This document shows, piece after piece, positions 25,330 through 37,769 of a stretch of 64,000 nt of DNA; the first letter of the stretch is position 1, and each line of letters starts with the position of its first letter. The position numbers and the translations under genes were made by a program. The stretch comes from Sindora glabra (Eukaryota; Streptophyta; Magnoliopsida; Fabales; Fabaceae): NCBI GenBank assembly GCA_020226215.1, contig CM035230.1, positions 4,301,501-4,365,500 of the forward strand, given 5' to 3'. The notes below the pieces were generated by a model. That model was given only the letters and a program-made list of their open reading frames with translations, was not told the DNA's origin and ran no database searches.

Positions 25330-26275
25330 TTATAGGAAGTGAGCCAATTTGCGCGCTGGTTATCTTCATGATAGGAATGAGTTATCCGAATCTTCAATTT
25401 TCATTTGAGGAGATTGTTGTATAATGATAATAAAGAGTTATGGTAAGAAGAATTAAGATTCTCCTTTGCACGAAAAGTCATTAATTGTTTGGAATCGGAC
25501 TCCAAAATAATCTTGTTGTGGTTGAATTGCCATGCTATAGATAATCCATAATAAACTTTCCAAAGTTTAGCGTGCAAAGAAGAATAAATGCTAAAATTAA
25601 AAACAAAACTCCTCAATCAACTACCATTTTCAGCTCAAATAAGACCACCATAACCAGCTAATCCCGGATTTGACTTCTAAGCACCATCCCTATTAATCTT
25701 AACCCAACCGCATTGTGGCGGATGCCAAGAAATATTGTAATACATAATCGTTGAATGTAGAACAATATTACCCTAGGACTTCATGCTATTCTGCACATTT
25801 CTCGCGTAGACCAGAAGAAATTAAATCTCTATTGTTTTCCCTAAGGTGGCTTCGCTTAAAACTAGTCATTGTCTTCCTTCTTTCCCATCTGGTTCGTCAT
25901 GTTAGCAGAGAACCAATCCATGCCATCCAATCCAAAGAATAAATTTCGTGCTGGTAAGCAGGAGATTCAACCACAAATTTTTAGCATGAGGACAACCATG
26001 CAGCACATGAAGTACATTTTCTGTCGTGGCATGGTAGATACCACAATAGGCAAGATCTCATCCATAAAATGCTCTTCCGACTGGTCATGATTCCATTTGT
26101 GCATGCATCTTCAAATAAAGAGCTGCACAAATGCTCTTTAAGAGACCAAACTCTTCTCCACATTGAGTTACAAATCTGCAATTGTTGTTTCTTAAGATAG
26201 GCAAACATGAATTTGATGCCAGACTGACTGTGAGTTTCACTGCATAGTTGTCTTGCAAAACAAAAAAAAAGAAAA
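25330..26275 (-). pseudogene. LINE ORF2 3' fragment: zinc-binding region plus RNase H
   Basis: This is the end of the ORF2 of a plant LINE, antisense in the host intron. Reading leftwards from 26275, the RT zinc-binding region shows WRRVWSLK and then, in another frame, CGIYHATTENVLHVLHGCPH followed by AKNLWLNLL, as in the zf-RVT domain. RNase H follows at about 25735-25340: PPQCGWVKINRDGA, GGLI, LHAKLWKVYYGLSIAWQF and IILESDSKQLMTF. The first and third catalytic acids (Asp in NRDGA, Asp in ESDS) remain, but the usual Glu of AELW is Lys. Stops and frameshifts are present, and the RT itself is missing. Confidence 0.8.
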
Positions 26276-26299
26276 ACATATTATCCTAATATTGTTGAA

Positions 26300-29200
26300 T
26301 TTTGATGATAATTAAAAATAAAAAAAATAACAAATAGAAACCAAATAATATAAAAAAAGATATAAAAAGATATAAAAAATTTTAATACTATCAACTAAAT
26401 ATGGAGAACGCTATATCTTTCACTTTTGTATTTATGAAATTCCTAGGATTAGAATTAATTGAATAAATTGAATTTTTTATATTTAATTTTTTATAAAATA
26501 ATTATCTTCATATATATTTTTTTAAAAAAGGAAATCGATAGAATATTGTTAAATTAAAATTAAGCATAATGAAAATTAAAAAAAACAATATTTTACTTTG
26601 GGTGGTGAATGAGTTAATAAGAAAATAAATAATTAACAAGTAAAATAATGTCAACTTTTTTACTAGTAATTTCTTCAATAGACACATCTTGCGGATTATT
26701 GTATGAAACCAATTTTTCAATAACATATAAAAATAAGGCTTGAATCAATGTAGTGCAATCATAAATAAAAAATTAATTAATATTAATAATTAATAATAAA
26801 AATATAATGAAATTTTCAATCAAATATGTCATATCTTGACTCAAGTGAATTATTTTATCATTTAAAATTGAGTGAAATCCATGTCAATTAATTGATTTAA
26901 TCTTCAAATTTTGATAGTTATATTTCAATATTAAAACTTATAAAAAAATTCATTTCAAGAATAATGATAACTCTTTTGAATATTTTGAACTACAAACTTT
27001 AATATAATTCTTTCACAAAAATATTTCTTGCATTTATCAATGTCAACCTCAGTTAAGAATGATGAATCTTACTTCCCTAAAAAATAGAAACAATATATCA
27101 CATAAGAGGAAAAAAGATAATATAATAAAATATATAAATATATACTAATTATTTTTTTAAAGATGCACAAATCTATCCATTCAAAAGAACCATCATCTCG
27201 ATACTCTTTGGTTATGTTGTTCTGTAATACTATGGCATATACCATTGTAGTAGATACTATAGATGTATAACTCTAACTTTGATAGTTATAATTAGATTAT
27301 CAATGTGTAAACAAATATCATTGATGAAACACAAATTACAAGTGTTAGCCTAAATTCAAAGAAAAAGTAATTATTTTGTTTATACATTTACTAATAAAAT
27401 TTAAAAAAAGAAAACTTATGAAAGTTGATAAATAAAAAATGAAAGATGATATGATATGGAAAATTGTGAGAATTATATTTACTATTATTTTTTATTTTTG
27501 AATTGAAAATGGACAAATCAAGTTAGAAAATGGCATGATACTAAGGAAGAAATAATCATCAGTATATATAGAAATAAAAAGTAATCAATAATGACATAAA
27601 ATAAAATTAGAAAATTTTCAAAGTTAATGCATTAATTTCAATTTATTCAAATTGATTATAATGATTTAAATTTTTGTAGTAAATTGAATCATGAATGGAT
27701 TTATTCAGTCAATCATTGTTACCACTCATTCGATCAAATAAGTTCCCCCAATTATAGTGTTTTATAAATTTCAAACAATGGTCTAAATAAAATGAGGTAA
27801 GATATCTTATTTAATTAAAAAGACGATTTAATAGGAACGCTTTATTAAAAATAGTAATATATTAATAATCATTAATTAGTGATAAAACAAAAATGGAAGA
27901 ATTTTCTAATCATTGGATTAATTAAATAATTATAAAAATAAAAAAGGGATTATCTTCTAATGATTTACACTTCAAAGTTTAAGATTTTAAAAAAATCCCA
28001 AATCAATGCAATATCCTAAATTATTTTTCTCCCTAAATTTATGATTAATGATTAAAAACAAGATAGTACGTTCAAAAATAGGTTCATTCCTATATAAATA
28101 TTCAATAAATTATAAATAACAATTAAAATTTTAAAGAAATATTTAATATAAAATTTGTGAATAAATTTATTCAATCAATTATCTTACCAATATGACCGAA
28201 TATGTTTCCTTAATTATAATTAAAATTGTACTACATCACTAAAAAATAATCTCCCAAATAAGAATAAAGCAACTAGGTAAGGTATGCATCAATTATGGTA
28301 AAATATCTTATTGTAGTCCTTAAAATTAAAAAGAACGGAAATTAACATTTTTTCAAAATAAACTTTTTTAGGCTGTTATCATTTTTATATAATTATAATA
28401 TTTTAAAAAATTTTAAAAATGATCTTAATAATATGATGGAAGATATTTTATTTAATTCAAAAGATCATATTAATTTCTTTAATAAAAATTATAATATTTA
28501 AAAAATTTTAGTCAATGCTTAGAATAATGTGATGAAAGATAGTTTATTTAATTAAAAATATTATATAATAGGGATTTAATTAAAAATATATTTTGTTTAA
28601 TTTTCTAATTAATCATAATTTTATGTAAATAAAATATATAAATTAATAATTAAAATTTTATTAATATACTGAATTAACGTGATTTAATGTTGATTATTAT
28701 GATAGAAATTATGAAAATGGGTGATAAGAACTACACAAGTGAATAGCAGGGCAAGTGTATGTCCGTCTTGGATTATAAACATTAGGACGTTAATGAAGAC
28801 AATAAAATTTAGGGTCAAAATAATAATAAATTAAACTAGTTCTCTACAATGTAATGATTAGAAGATTTAAATTTCAAATCATGTTTATTTTATATATCCA
28901 TCAAATCCTTAAATTAATAATGATTTTATTCAAATTAATATAGTGAATGAGTACAAGACAATTCATTAATATGAAAGGATAACACAATATCTAATTTTAA
29001 TGGCAAAAAGATTTATGATATTTTGACTTATACATAAATAATAATAAAAGAAAAATGAAGACGCATAATAGTCAAATTAGATTTCTTACTTATACTTTAC
29101 TTTGAGATAGTAAATATAAATAAAAGATAAATTTTTATTCAATTATTAAGTGTTTCAAAGGAAGATTTTTTTTACATAGTCCAAAAAAATAGAATTTTCA

Positions 29201-30950
29201 AGTATTCCAAATGAATAAAGTTATGAATAATCAATGCAATAAATAATACAACTTTTACTTGAATTTACTCCTTTTTTTATGCCAAAAGCGAATATTGGCA
29301 TATTGGCACTACTACAACTATTTTTCCAACTTACTTTTTGATCAAACAATTACTGATATCTTCCTGTTTTCCTTGAAGTTAAATGCAATTCTCAAAGTAT
29401 ATGGAGGATAAATCTATCTTCAAATTTCAAATTTTATTAATTTCTCTCTCTAATCCCAAGTTATTTTATCCCTTCTATTTGTAACTCATTTTCTTCTCGC
29501 TTACTTTTCTCCTTGAGATTCTCTTGGTCACTTTTTCTCTCACATTCTTACAAAATTTTTCTTACAATTTCTTTGAATTTCCTCTCTAATCTCTTTTTTT
29601 TTTTCCATCCCCTTGAGTTCTTCACATTCCTTTTATAATTAGGGAAGGATGAAAATGCTCTCCTGGCATATTAATTATTTTTATTAATTCAAAATTATTA
29701 ATTATAATAAAATTAAAATTATATTGATTCTTAATTATATTTCATTCTTATTTGAGTAGGGATGTGAATCCTCTCCATTGATCAAATCATGTATCTTTTC
29801 TAACTTAGAAGAAATAAAAATCTTCTTTTGATATCAATTATTTTTATCAATTAAAAATCATTGATTAGCATAAAATTAAAATTAATCTGATCACAAATTA
29901 TATTGTATTCCTATTTGGAGGCGAATCTGAATCATCTTCTTACCACTAATTAAATCATATGTTTTAATCCTATTTAAACTAATATATTGTTTCTACATTT
30001 TTTTAAAATAAATTTCAATTAATTTTATTTTTAGTTTTTACTATATTTCTTCTTTCAAATTTTAATTTAACTTTTCATTTAATTATATTGATTATTGTAT
30101 AAATTATAAATTAGAAATATAAAATTTAATTATTGAAAACTGATAAGGCACAGAAGAAAAAGAATATTGATATTACAAATAAATAAATAAAATATAAATA
30201 TCCATGGAATGATGGTCTGAAACTTCTATTTGTTATTATCAAATATTTAATTTAATTAATAATAAAAGTTAATACACCAGTCACAATATTTAATTAATTA
30301 TGAATTAATTTAAGTTAGATTTGATTCAGATTTTAAATTAGCAGATTTTTTCAAATCATTAAAATTGTCATAATATTCATACATATATATTTAGTTAATA
30401 TTTAACATTTAATTATATTAATTATTAAATAGATGTTGTACAATATCTTGTCATGATTCCTTTGCTAATAAATTTTGTTAATATACTGACACATGTTACT
30501 TATATATATCATAACATAAATATAGATTAGAGAGGAGTGTACTGTTTTCGACATGGCATAATCGATATCGATATATTTGAAGAAAAAAAATGCCATACTA
30601 ATACGAGGGGAAAGAAAGTTTGAAAATAAAAACTAGACTGGTGTATATGTGTCGAAAGACTCGAAACTATCCCATGGCGTAAGTTCAAAATTCTCTTGGA
30701 CGCTGTTTTGGTATGACTTCAAAAAAATAATAAATCGTTGTAACTTTTTTTAATTAAATTTACAACCTTCTACGTAAAATTCGGAAAGCTTTTATTAAAA
30801 AAAATTACAAGTATTTAAATTATTATATTGTAACATTTTCATAAAATTTTATAAATTTTTCATAAAAAATTGTACTAGTAATAATCATACCTATAAAATA
30901 GTTATATTTGAAAATCTTATGAAAATATTATAAATTTCCAAAAAAAAAAA
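26300..30950. other. AT-rich intron sequence, no gene recognised
   Basis: No coding signal on either strand. A 163-bp unit is present as two diverged tandem copies at 29671-29833 and 29834-29996 (both with TTATTTTTAT-AATT and AAAATTAAAATTA). Similar AT-rich phrases recur at 27780-28600 without a clean period. Confidence 0.5.
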
Positions 30951-31152
30951 AAGTTGCATGAAAATAACGTGGAAGCAAATACCTTTTTCAAAAGTTCAAT
31001 TTTGAAATATGTTTCGTCAGGTTCATGTTCTGAACTTTTACAACATTCAGTTATGAAATTCTCAGTATCATTATCATTCATTATTCATATTCAAGATCAA
31101 TGGACTGTGGATAATTCTCGAATCGAATATTTTTCCTTTGACATTTTTGCAG

Positions 31153-31316
31153 CTTCAGACGTTAAAATTACGAAACAGCGAGGGACTGAGATTCCAGGCG
31201 AGTTAGAATTGTCAGCGTCATTTTTGGCATATTCAGCCGTTGCTCTGTTTCTGTTCACCATAGTTTACGATGTTTTCTTTTACACTGTAATTAAGCCATC
31301 CGTTGATGGTTCATAA
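31153..31316 (+). CDS. Exon 2 of the probable plastid membrane protein (C-terminal part, stop TAA)
   Basis: It carries the end of the split Ala codon, 53 further codons and TAA at 31314. Residues 109-135 of the joined protein (SASFLAYSAVALFLFTIVYD and onward) form one hydrophobic membrane span, followed by the short tail IKPSVDGS. With the N-terminal transit-like region this suggests a single-pass plastid, possibly thylakoid, membrane protein. The open frame extends upstream to 30954, but that part is AT-rich intron without the conserved sequence, and the CAG at 31150-31152 is a good acceptor. No stop or frameshift is seen, so the gene looks intact. Confidence 0.82.
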
Positions 31317-32690
31317 TCTGTTCACCAAAATTATGTATTTCTATTATTAATCTAAATAGAAAAAATACTGCCTTTATTCCTTGTAATTTTACTAAATTTA
31401 TAATTTCATTCTTAAATTTTTAATTTATATAATTGAATCCTTATAGCATCAGTTGTTATATATATATATAATTGATATCATTTCTTTGAGAGAAATATAA
31501 CATAATAAACTAAGATATCAATCATAAATTGTAAACCATTGTGGAAAAAAATATTAGGCGTCAGTTTTGATTAAAATCTAATGGGCAATATTTTATATAT
31601 TATGTTGATTTTATTAAATAATTACTAAGGTCTGATTTGCCCCTAACTTGAAATCCCTTGTTCTCCTTATTCCCTCCATACAAATCTTTATATTCCTTGT
31701 ACAACTTTACAAAACACCCCAAGTGAAATAGAAATCAATATTTCCAATAACACTACACAATTCCATACAATGAAGACATTGGATCCAATAAATATTGGAT
31801 AATATCTCACAAGGCCAAGAAAGAGAATTGCGATGTTGAATGTTAATATATGGGTAGACAAAACATGTTCAAGCTCACTACAAGGGAAAAAGGCATGAGT
31901 ACATTGCAATTTAATAGTTGCATTAATCACAAAGAGGTTGGGTTTATTTTCAACACTTGAAGAATTATTAAACTAGAAATTAGTAAGCAACTAGTTACAC
32001 ATAACTATAGTAAAAGTTGCATTATCTTCTTATCAAAGGATCTTCAACCCTTATTCCTTGACCATTATTTTCTCCTAAGTAAAAGTTGCATTAAAAAGTA
32101 CACAACAAAATGGAAATAATTAAGGAAATAGAAACTACCAAGGAAGAAGTTATGTACAGATAAATTTAAAAGTGAAAACATTAATCAATTCAAATTATAT
32201 TAAGAAATTTCATTTGAAGGATAGTTAGCCTATATCCTTTTATCATGATCATTTCATACATAAAACTCCTTTGAATTGCTTTTATGATTCACGAAGCTAG
32301 CTCTAATGAGAAAGGAAGTGCCTCTTCTATATTATAACTGTCTTCTTCATCCTCACTACTAATATTCTGTCTCTTTCCTTAAAGAACCACATGACTTCTT
32401 ATCAATTCGGTTTGTGACATCAAAAACTTGTTTACTCAGGATGCTATTATGAATAATTACCCCTTTTCACCTTCCCTATTAAGATCCACCAACATGAATC
32501 CTAACACATTCACTCAAATATCATTGTTATTCTCCATGAACTTAAATTGAAACACAAGCTCTTTGAATTTGATGTGGTTGAATTCTATATGTCTTCAATT
32601 GCTTTGTAATATGACATCCTTACATAAATAGGATTCTTATCTTTGGAATTAGAGATATGCATTGCTTAAGCCACTAGAGTGTGTAGAAAG
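31317..32690. other. Intergenic, no gene recognised
   Basis: It starts with the 3' flank of the plastid-protein gene, an AT-rich tail without a clear polyadenylation signal that I can single out. The small frame at 31688-31930 (minus) matches nothing I know. The segment 32220-32690 has a faint retroelement feel on the minus strand, but no domain could be fixed. Confidence 0.5.
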
Positions 32691-33733
32691 TGATAGGACA
32701 ATGATACATCAAGAGTAGGGGTGAATTGGTGTTTATAAAAATAATTTCAAATTTGAGATTTGAAAATAGCTTGCCTTTTTTTATAGATCCTCTAAAAGAG
32801 CAACAAAATGTAAATTGAAAAATCAAGTAAATAATATGTAAAATAAGCATAAACTATATAAAGAAAAGATTAAGGGAAAAAGAAGATAACACTAGTGTTG
32901 TAATGGTTCAATTGTCTAAAGGAAGAATTGTTCCTTTAAGTTTACTCCACTTTTCCAAGGTTAAAACTAATCTTGGTGGTTATCTATTAGCACTTTTTCT
33001 TTTACAAGCCCAAGTGTAATTTTTCACTTGATCTTTTAAGAACTTAACCAATCCCACCTCAACACTTGAGTATTTTCTTCTCACCAATCTAGCTATAAGG
33101 TATTTATAAGAGTTCTACTCACTTTCTACCTAAGCTAATGACCTTTAAATACATAAGGTTTGTCTTTTAAAAATGATTTAAAAGGTTTATATACTCTAAA
33201 AGTTTGAATTTTGCAAGATTAAGAATGAAAAAGTAAAAAAAGACTTAAAACTAAAGAGAACTTTAAGAGCCTTTTAGAGAGAAGAAAGAAACTTAGATTG
33301 GATTAAGTTAAGTATCTTTGCCTTAAGTTTCTCTATTTATAGCCAAATGGGTGAACTAGTTGTTAGAAATTTTTCTACATTAAAAGGGCAACATCAATCT
33401 AAGATAACTTCTTATCTTTCTTTAAGAATTCTGGGTAGTTTGCTTTTTCCATAATTTGAATTTGAACATTATGTAAGGTTAGCAATAATAGATAGAGGCT
33501 TTTCTCTTTCAAAAATTAGCTTGACAAGCCATTTTCTTGAAATATTAATATGCTTATTCTTTCAAACAAATTTGAATTTTGATGATGCCAAGTCCTTTTC
33601 AAGGCATGTATTATACTTGCATCTTCATGATACATCAACTTTGCAATTTAGAAAATACCAAATTAATTTATCATCATCAAAACTTATTTCAAGCAATATT
33701 TAAGAAAATAATTTAAGGCTCCTATATTTTACA
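32691..33733 (-). repeat. 3' LTR of a Sirevirus-like copia element
   Basis: On the minus strand it starts TGTAAAATATAGGAGCC (33733) and ends GTCCTATCA (32691), 1043 bp with TG...CA ends. The preceding tract ATCATAAAAAAGGGAGAT is the polypurine tract typical of these copia elements. A TATA box lies inside (33333-33342). Confidence 0.72.
33333..33342 (-). promoter_or_regulatory. TATA box in the Sirevirus-like LTR
   Basis: The minus strand reads GGCTATAAATAGAG here, about 395 bp from the LTR start. A good plant TATA box, in a U3 position. Confidence 0.6.
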
Positions 33734-36027
33734 ATCTCCCTTTTTTATGATGATACCTAAGCAAAGAAGTTTTGAAAATAAAAAATTTAATAATTTAGCA
33801 AGTAATATCAAAGCATAAAGGTTTGAATTTTATTAGACTAAAACTAGTAAGTGTGTGTATCAGAGCATTAGTATCAAAGCATTTATGTGTGTGATTTCAA
33901 TTGATATTGCTATTTTAAGTGTTGTAATCCTCTTTATTTTTAGTAAGTGAATGTTTAATTTTTGCTTCAACTATATTCCTTTCTTCTCTTTCATCATACA
34001 AAAACATGATCAAAGCTTATGTAAAATCAACAAGCGCATATATTAGAGTATAAAATGAGAGCATTAACATCAAAGCATATATGTGTTTGATTTTAGTAAA
34101 TATTGCTATTTTAAATGTTGCAATTATCTTTGTTTTTAGCAAGTGAATGCTTGCTTTTTGCTTCTACTATATTCCTTTCTTCCCTTTCATTATCAAAAAA
34201 ACATAATAAAAGCTTATGAACTTATCACTTCCTTTAACAAAGTAGGTATTAGAGGAAAAAAATTGAAGGAAAGATGTTGTGACAAAAATCATATACTAAA
34301 GTTCACAAGGAGGAAAAGTTAGATAGCAACTATAAAGTAATAAGGGTAATCAATTAGTCATTAAAGCATTCCCCCTAAATTAATGCACCAACAAAACCAT
34401 ACAAAAAAGGTTACGTAATAGTAAGGAAACTAGAAGGCATGTATAAGCAAAGTAATGCAAAAGATGATCAAAGAATCATAGCATTTAAACTATAAAGTTC
34501 CAAAAGATGTAGCCATAAATTTAGCAACTCAAAATGTAATAAATGCAATCCTAGAATGTCTTGGTAGTGTGCTAAATGATCCTACTTTTCATGAACTAAT
34601 TCCTAAACATGGAAACTTCTTAAAATATCATGAGAACTCCTAAGAACATACTAAAACATCATTAACACTAAATGGTAATACTTAGTGGCAATAGTTATGG
34701 TTGGTTTCTCTAATTTTTGGCCAAATTCTCAAATGCTTCTCTCAATATGTTAACAATATGATTTAGCATCTCTTCCAAGTTTTGCTTAACATTTTCAACT
34801 TTTTTTTAGCACTGTTCATCTATAATTCAAGCATCCTAATCCATTTAACAAGTAAAGAAACTTGATTTTTAGCAAGTGGAATAATAATAACAAATTAGTG
34901 ATTAGCAGCATAAATAGGTATCAATTGATATTCACAAAAAGCAAAGTCCATATATTCTTGGGTGATAAGTTATTGATTGGTATAGGGTTGAATGGAGTCC
35001 AGGGATTGTGAATTATCATAATAGTATGGTGTGATAGATGAGATATGAGTAGGTTATTGGAAAGGAACTAAAGAAAGCATAGATGAATAGAATGCTAAAA
35101 TAGGGTCTAAGGATGTTTCTCATTGCATTTACTCATGAAAGGATGGTTAAATACGCTATGTTGAAGTTCTAGAATAAGGGTTAGTTCAAAGAAAGTGGTT
35201 GTTTTATTAGTGATGGTAGTGGGTTGCTCTTTAAACAAAATAATGATGATAACAACTTCTAGAAGTTTGGTAAGGTCATTTTACTATTCTACTATAATTT
35301 CAACTCTAGCTTCAATAGTGACAACATTCGTATTTAAGGTTTCTTTTTTAAAATTAATTTTGTCTCCTTCTTCTTTCTCCTTCTCTTTTAAAGATTTAGC
35401 ATTATAGTAAGAGATAAGCAAGCAATTTTTTCACAAATATTAGGGTAGTTTAAATGAAAGAATGAGTGGGAGAGAAAAGCTTTATCAAATAAAAGGAAAT
35501 AAATACAATTTTAATACTTTAAATAGATAGTTGTAGATTTTATAAAAGAGGAAATGAATAAAACAAAAAAAAATGAACAGGCAATATGTATGTTCAAAGA
35601 AGGTTTTCCAAAAACATGTAAGCAAGAAATTCAAATTATAAAAAGTGATTGCTAAAATGGTGAATAAGTTAATAAAGAGAGAGGTTATTAAGGGATAAAA
35701 TAAGTTAACTTGAAATAGGTTACATTGCTTTTGATTGTTTATTAGATTGAGCAACATGAGTCATGTAATGCAAACTTCATCTTTTTCACATAATTAAAAA
35801 AAACTTTTTAATAAATAAACGTATTTATCAAACTTTAAAGGGATAGATCTTACGTTTTTGCCATTTTCTTGGACTATACAAATGATATGCTTTCTAGTTA
35901 TAATATTTTAACAAAATCCTAAAAGAGTAATGCATACTAAAATATGTAAAAAAAAACTATTGTATTAAAAATGTGACAAATAATTAAAAATGAAACACAT
36001 AAAACATAATCAATTTCTTTGAAAAAT
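33734..36027 (-). pseudogene. Region between RNase H and 3' LTR of the Sirevirus-like element
   Basis: About 2.3 kb separates the RNase H end from the polypurine tract. Such a long gap is known in Sireviruses, where it can hold an envelope-like ORF. Here no intact frame remains. Traces of a Lys/Glu-rich helix (LKEKEKEEGDK, minus, near 35370) and of another helix (NVKQNLEEMLNHIVNILREA, minus, about 34790-34732) could be its relics, but this is inference. Confidence 0.4.
33863..34215. repeat. Diverged tandem repeat, unit about 196 bp, two copies
   Basis: GAGCATTA...ATCAAAGCAT...TATATTCCTTTCTTC...AAAGCTTATG recurs with a 196-197 bp shift (starts at 33863 and 34059). The copies differ at many positions. 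It lies just internal to the polypurine tract. Confidence 0.75.
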
Positions 36028-36270
36028 TCAATCTAACAATATTGAATTTAAGAAATTAAGATTAATTATTCCATGCTCATTTCTTATAAAAGAAAATCTA
36101 TCTTCATGAAAAAGTTTTTGTAAAAAAATTAACAAGTTAATTTTCATTATTTATAAAATTATATTCAACATCCCTTTTATGAACATGATCTCTTATAAAA
36201 TGATGCTTAATCTCAATAATTTTAGTTGTTGAATGTTGAATAGGATTTTTGTTCAAATTGATAGCATTAG
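36028..36270 (-). pseudogene. Copia RNase H C-terminal end (Sirevirus-like)
   Basis: The minus strand reads SNAINLNKNPIQHSTTKIIE and IKHHFIRDHVHKRDVEYNF, then NNEN-stop-LVNFFTKTF. This is the conserved end of copia RNase H (normally SAINLSKNP-HSRTKHIEI and ADIFTKPL). It ends abruptly at about 36270, where hAT transposase coding begins on the same strand. Confidence 0.85.
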
Positions 36271-37760
36271 ACATACAAGGCTAGTACTTTTAATCTTAGC
36301 TTGTTAGATGCAACATTTAAACTTACCTAATCTAGAAAGAGAAGATCCAACAAATCCAAATACATCCATAATTGCATGAAGACTGCAATTCTCTTAAATC
36401 TTCATTGATAGTCAAATTAAAAATATGAGCACAACAATGAACATGCATGTGATTACCATTCAATACCAACCCATTTGAATTTTTAAACTTCTTCTTTAAA
36501 TAAGAGATAACAATATCATTTGAGGAATCATTGTCTACAATGATAGTATAAATATTCTTAATTCCACACTCATACAAGTAATCTACCACTTGTTTCCCAA
36601 TGGTTTCTTCTTTATGATTAAGAATTAGGCAGGTGCTTAAAATCCTCTCTTGCAAGTTCCAATTGTTGTCTATAAAGTGTATTGTAAGTGTCATGTAATT
36701 TAAATTTTAGACACTTATCTAATAATCTATTGTAAGACATGCCCTAGAACAATTAGATTTTAAAAATTTTTTCAGCTTCCTCTTCTCATCAAAGTACATC
36801 TTCTAACAATTTTTAGCCATAATTTATTTAAATAGAACATGCAATTGAGGTCATAGTTTACTTAACAAATGTTTAAAACCCTAGTTTACTTAATAGATGT
36901 TTAAAACCCTATCCTTTAACAACCTTAAATGGTTGTTCATCAATAATGATAAATACTGCTAAAGTTTTTCTAGTTGTTTCCCTATCAAAAATTTGTAGGG
37001 CAACAACCATGGTATGTTTGGATATATTTTTATTTTTGTATTTTTAAAAACTATTTTCAAAAATTATTTTTTTGTTCTCAAAAACTATTTTTCTCAAAAA
37101 CTATTTTTGGATTAAAGGAAAACTAAGATTGGAGGATGTTAATATTATAAATAAGCAAATATTACAAAATTGATATTAAAAACAAAAAAATAAATTTAGA
37201 AAATAACTAAAAGTTTTTTTTTATTTTTAAGTTACACACTAAGAGAATAGTTTTAAAAATAGATTTTGAAAACATGTTAGTAATAGGTTCTTTTATTTAA
37301 AAAAAGCTAAAAATTATTTTCAAAAACAAAAAGCAAATGGACCCTATATTACTTCAATCACCTCTTTTTTAAAGTTCAAATGAGAGCATAGATTGAGAAC
37401 GATCAAACAATAGGGTATAGGGGAACTTCAGAAATACCTTAAGATGTCTATTCATGCTAGAAGTCCCATATGAACTAAGGCCATAGAAATACCTCTTTCC
37501 ATAAAAATTACAAGCAGCTATAGGCTCTTTTGATTTAGACTTAGGCATGTGTGTAAAATGATTCCACGCGATTACTTTTGTCCTAGTTCCATTTGCTAGA
37601 GCCTTTCTCTTTTCCTTCATTTGGATAGTTTTCGTTGTAGGGATCTTCTTACATTTGCCCTTAGATTTTGCATTGCCTTTTGGTTTGGGCACTTTTAAAT
37701 CAGATGTAACATCATTCCTTTGATTTTTTAGGGCTTGAGCTTCTACTATGGGTTGTTAAG
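36270..37760 (-). pseudogene. hAT-family transposase (BED zinc finger type), N-terminal half, broken
   Basis: This is a cut-and-paste transposase fragment. N-terminal frame (37692-37369): a basic stretch PKPKGNAKSKGKCKK, then a BED-finger region with WNHFTHMPK, CNFYGKRYFYG and GTSSMNRHLK; the second cysteine of the CxxC pair is Tyr and the final Cys is lost. After an inserted MITE (37011-37345) the frame resumes with ETTRKTLAVFIIIDEQPFKV and the stretch before MTLTIHFIDNNWNLQERIL (36694 on). Then come NHKEETIGKQ, TIIVDNDSSNDIVISYLKKK and MHVHCCAHIFNLTINEDL, the conserved catalytic-domain start. It ends near 36270 at SLSRLGKFKCC and SLVCL, fused to copia RNase H. The C-terminal dimerisation domain is absent. 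Confidence 0.85.
37011..37345. mobile_element. MITE inserted in the hAT transposase
   Basis: The left end GGTATGTTTGGATATATTTT and the right end (inverse GGGTCCATTTGCTTTTTG) are degenerate inverted repeats of the plant GGGTCCGTTTGG type. Transposase coding sequence is present on both sides. I could not define a clean target duplication. Confidence 0.5.
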
Positions 37761-37769
37761 GCACTTCTT

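Larger units (their letters stand above)
21424..31152 (+). other. 9.7-kb intron (phase 1)
   Basis: The donor is GTAACC at 21424 and the acceptor TTTTTGCAG ends at 31152, preceded by a pyrimidine-rich stretch (TTTTCCTTTGACATTTTTGCAG). The intron is very long for a small plant gene. It contains a Stowaway-like MITE (21976-22561), a (TAA)n tract (24150-24206), an antisense LINE remnant (about 25330-26275) and diverged AT-rich repeats. An extra short exon inside cannot be excluded, but the direct join keeps the frame and a sensible protein. Confidence 0.7.

Noticed and set aside
30954..31152. 5' part of the open frame that contains exon 2
   Set aside because: AT-rich intron sequence before a good CAG acceptor. 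The conserved protein starts only at 31153 and needs exon 1 for its N-terminus.
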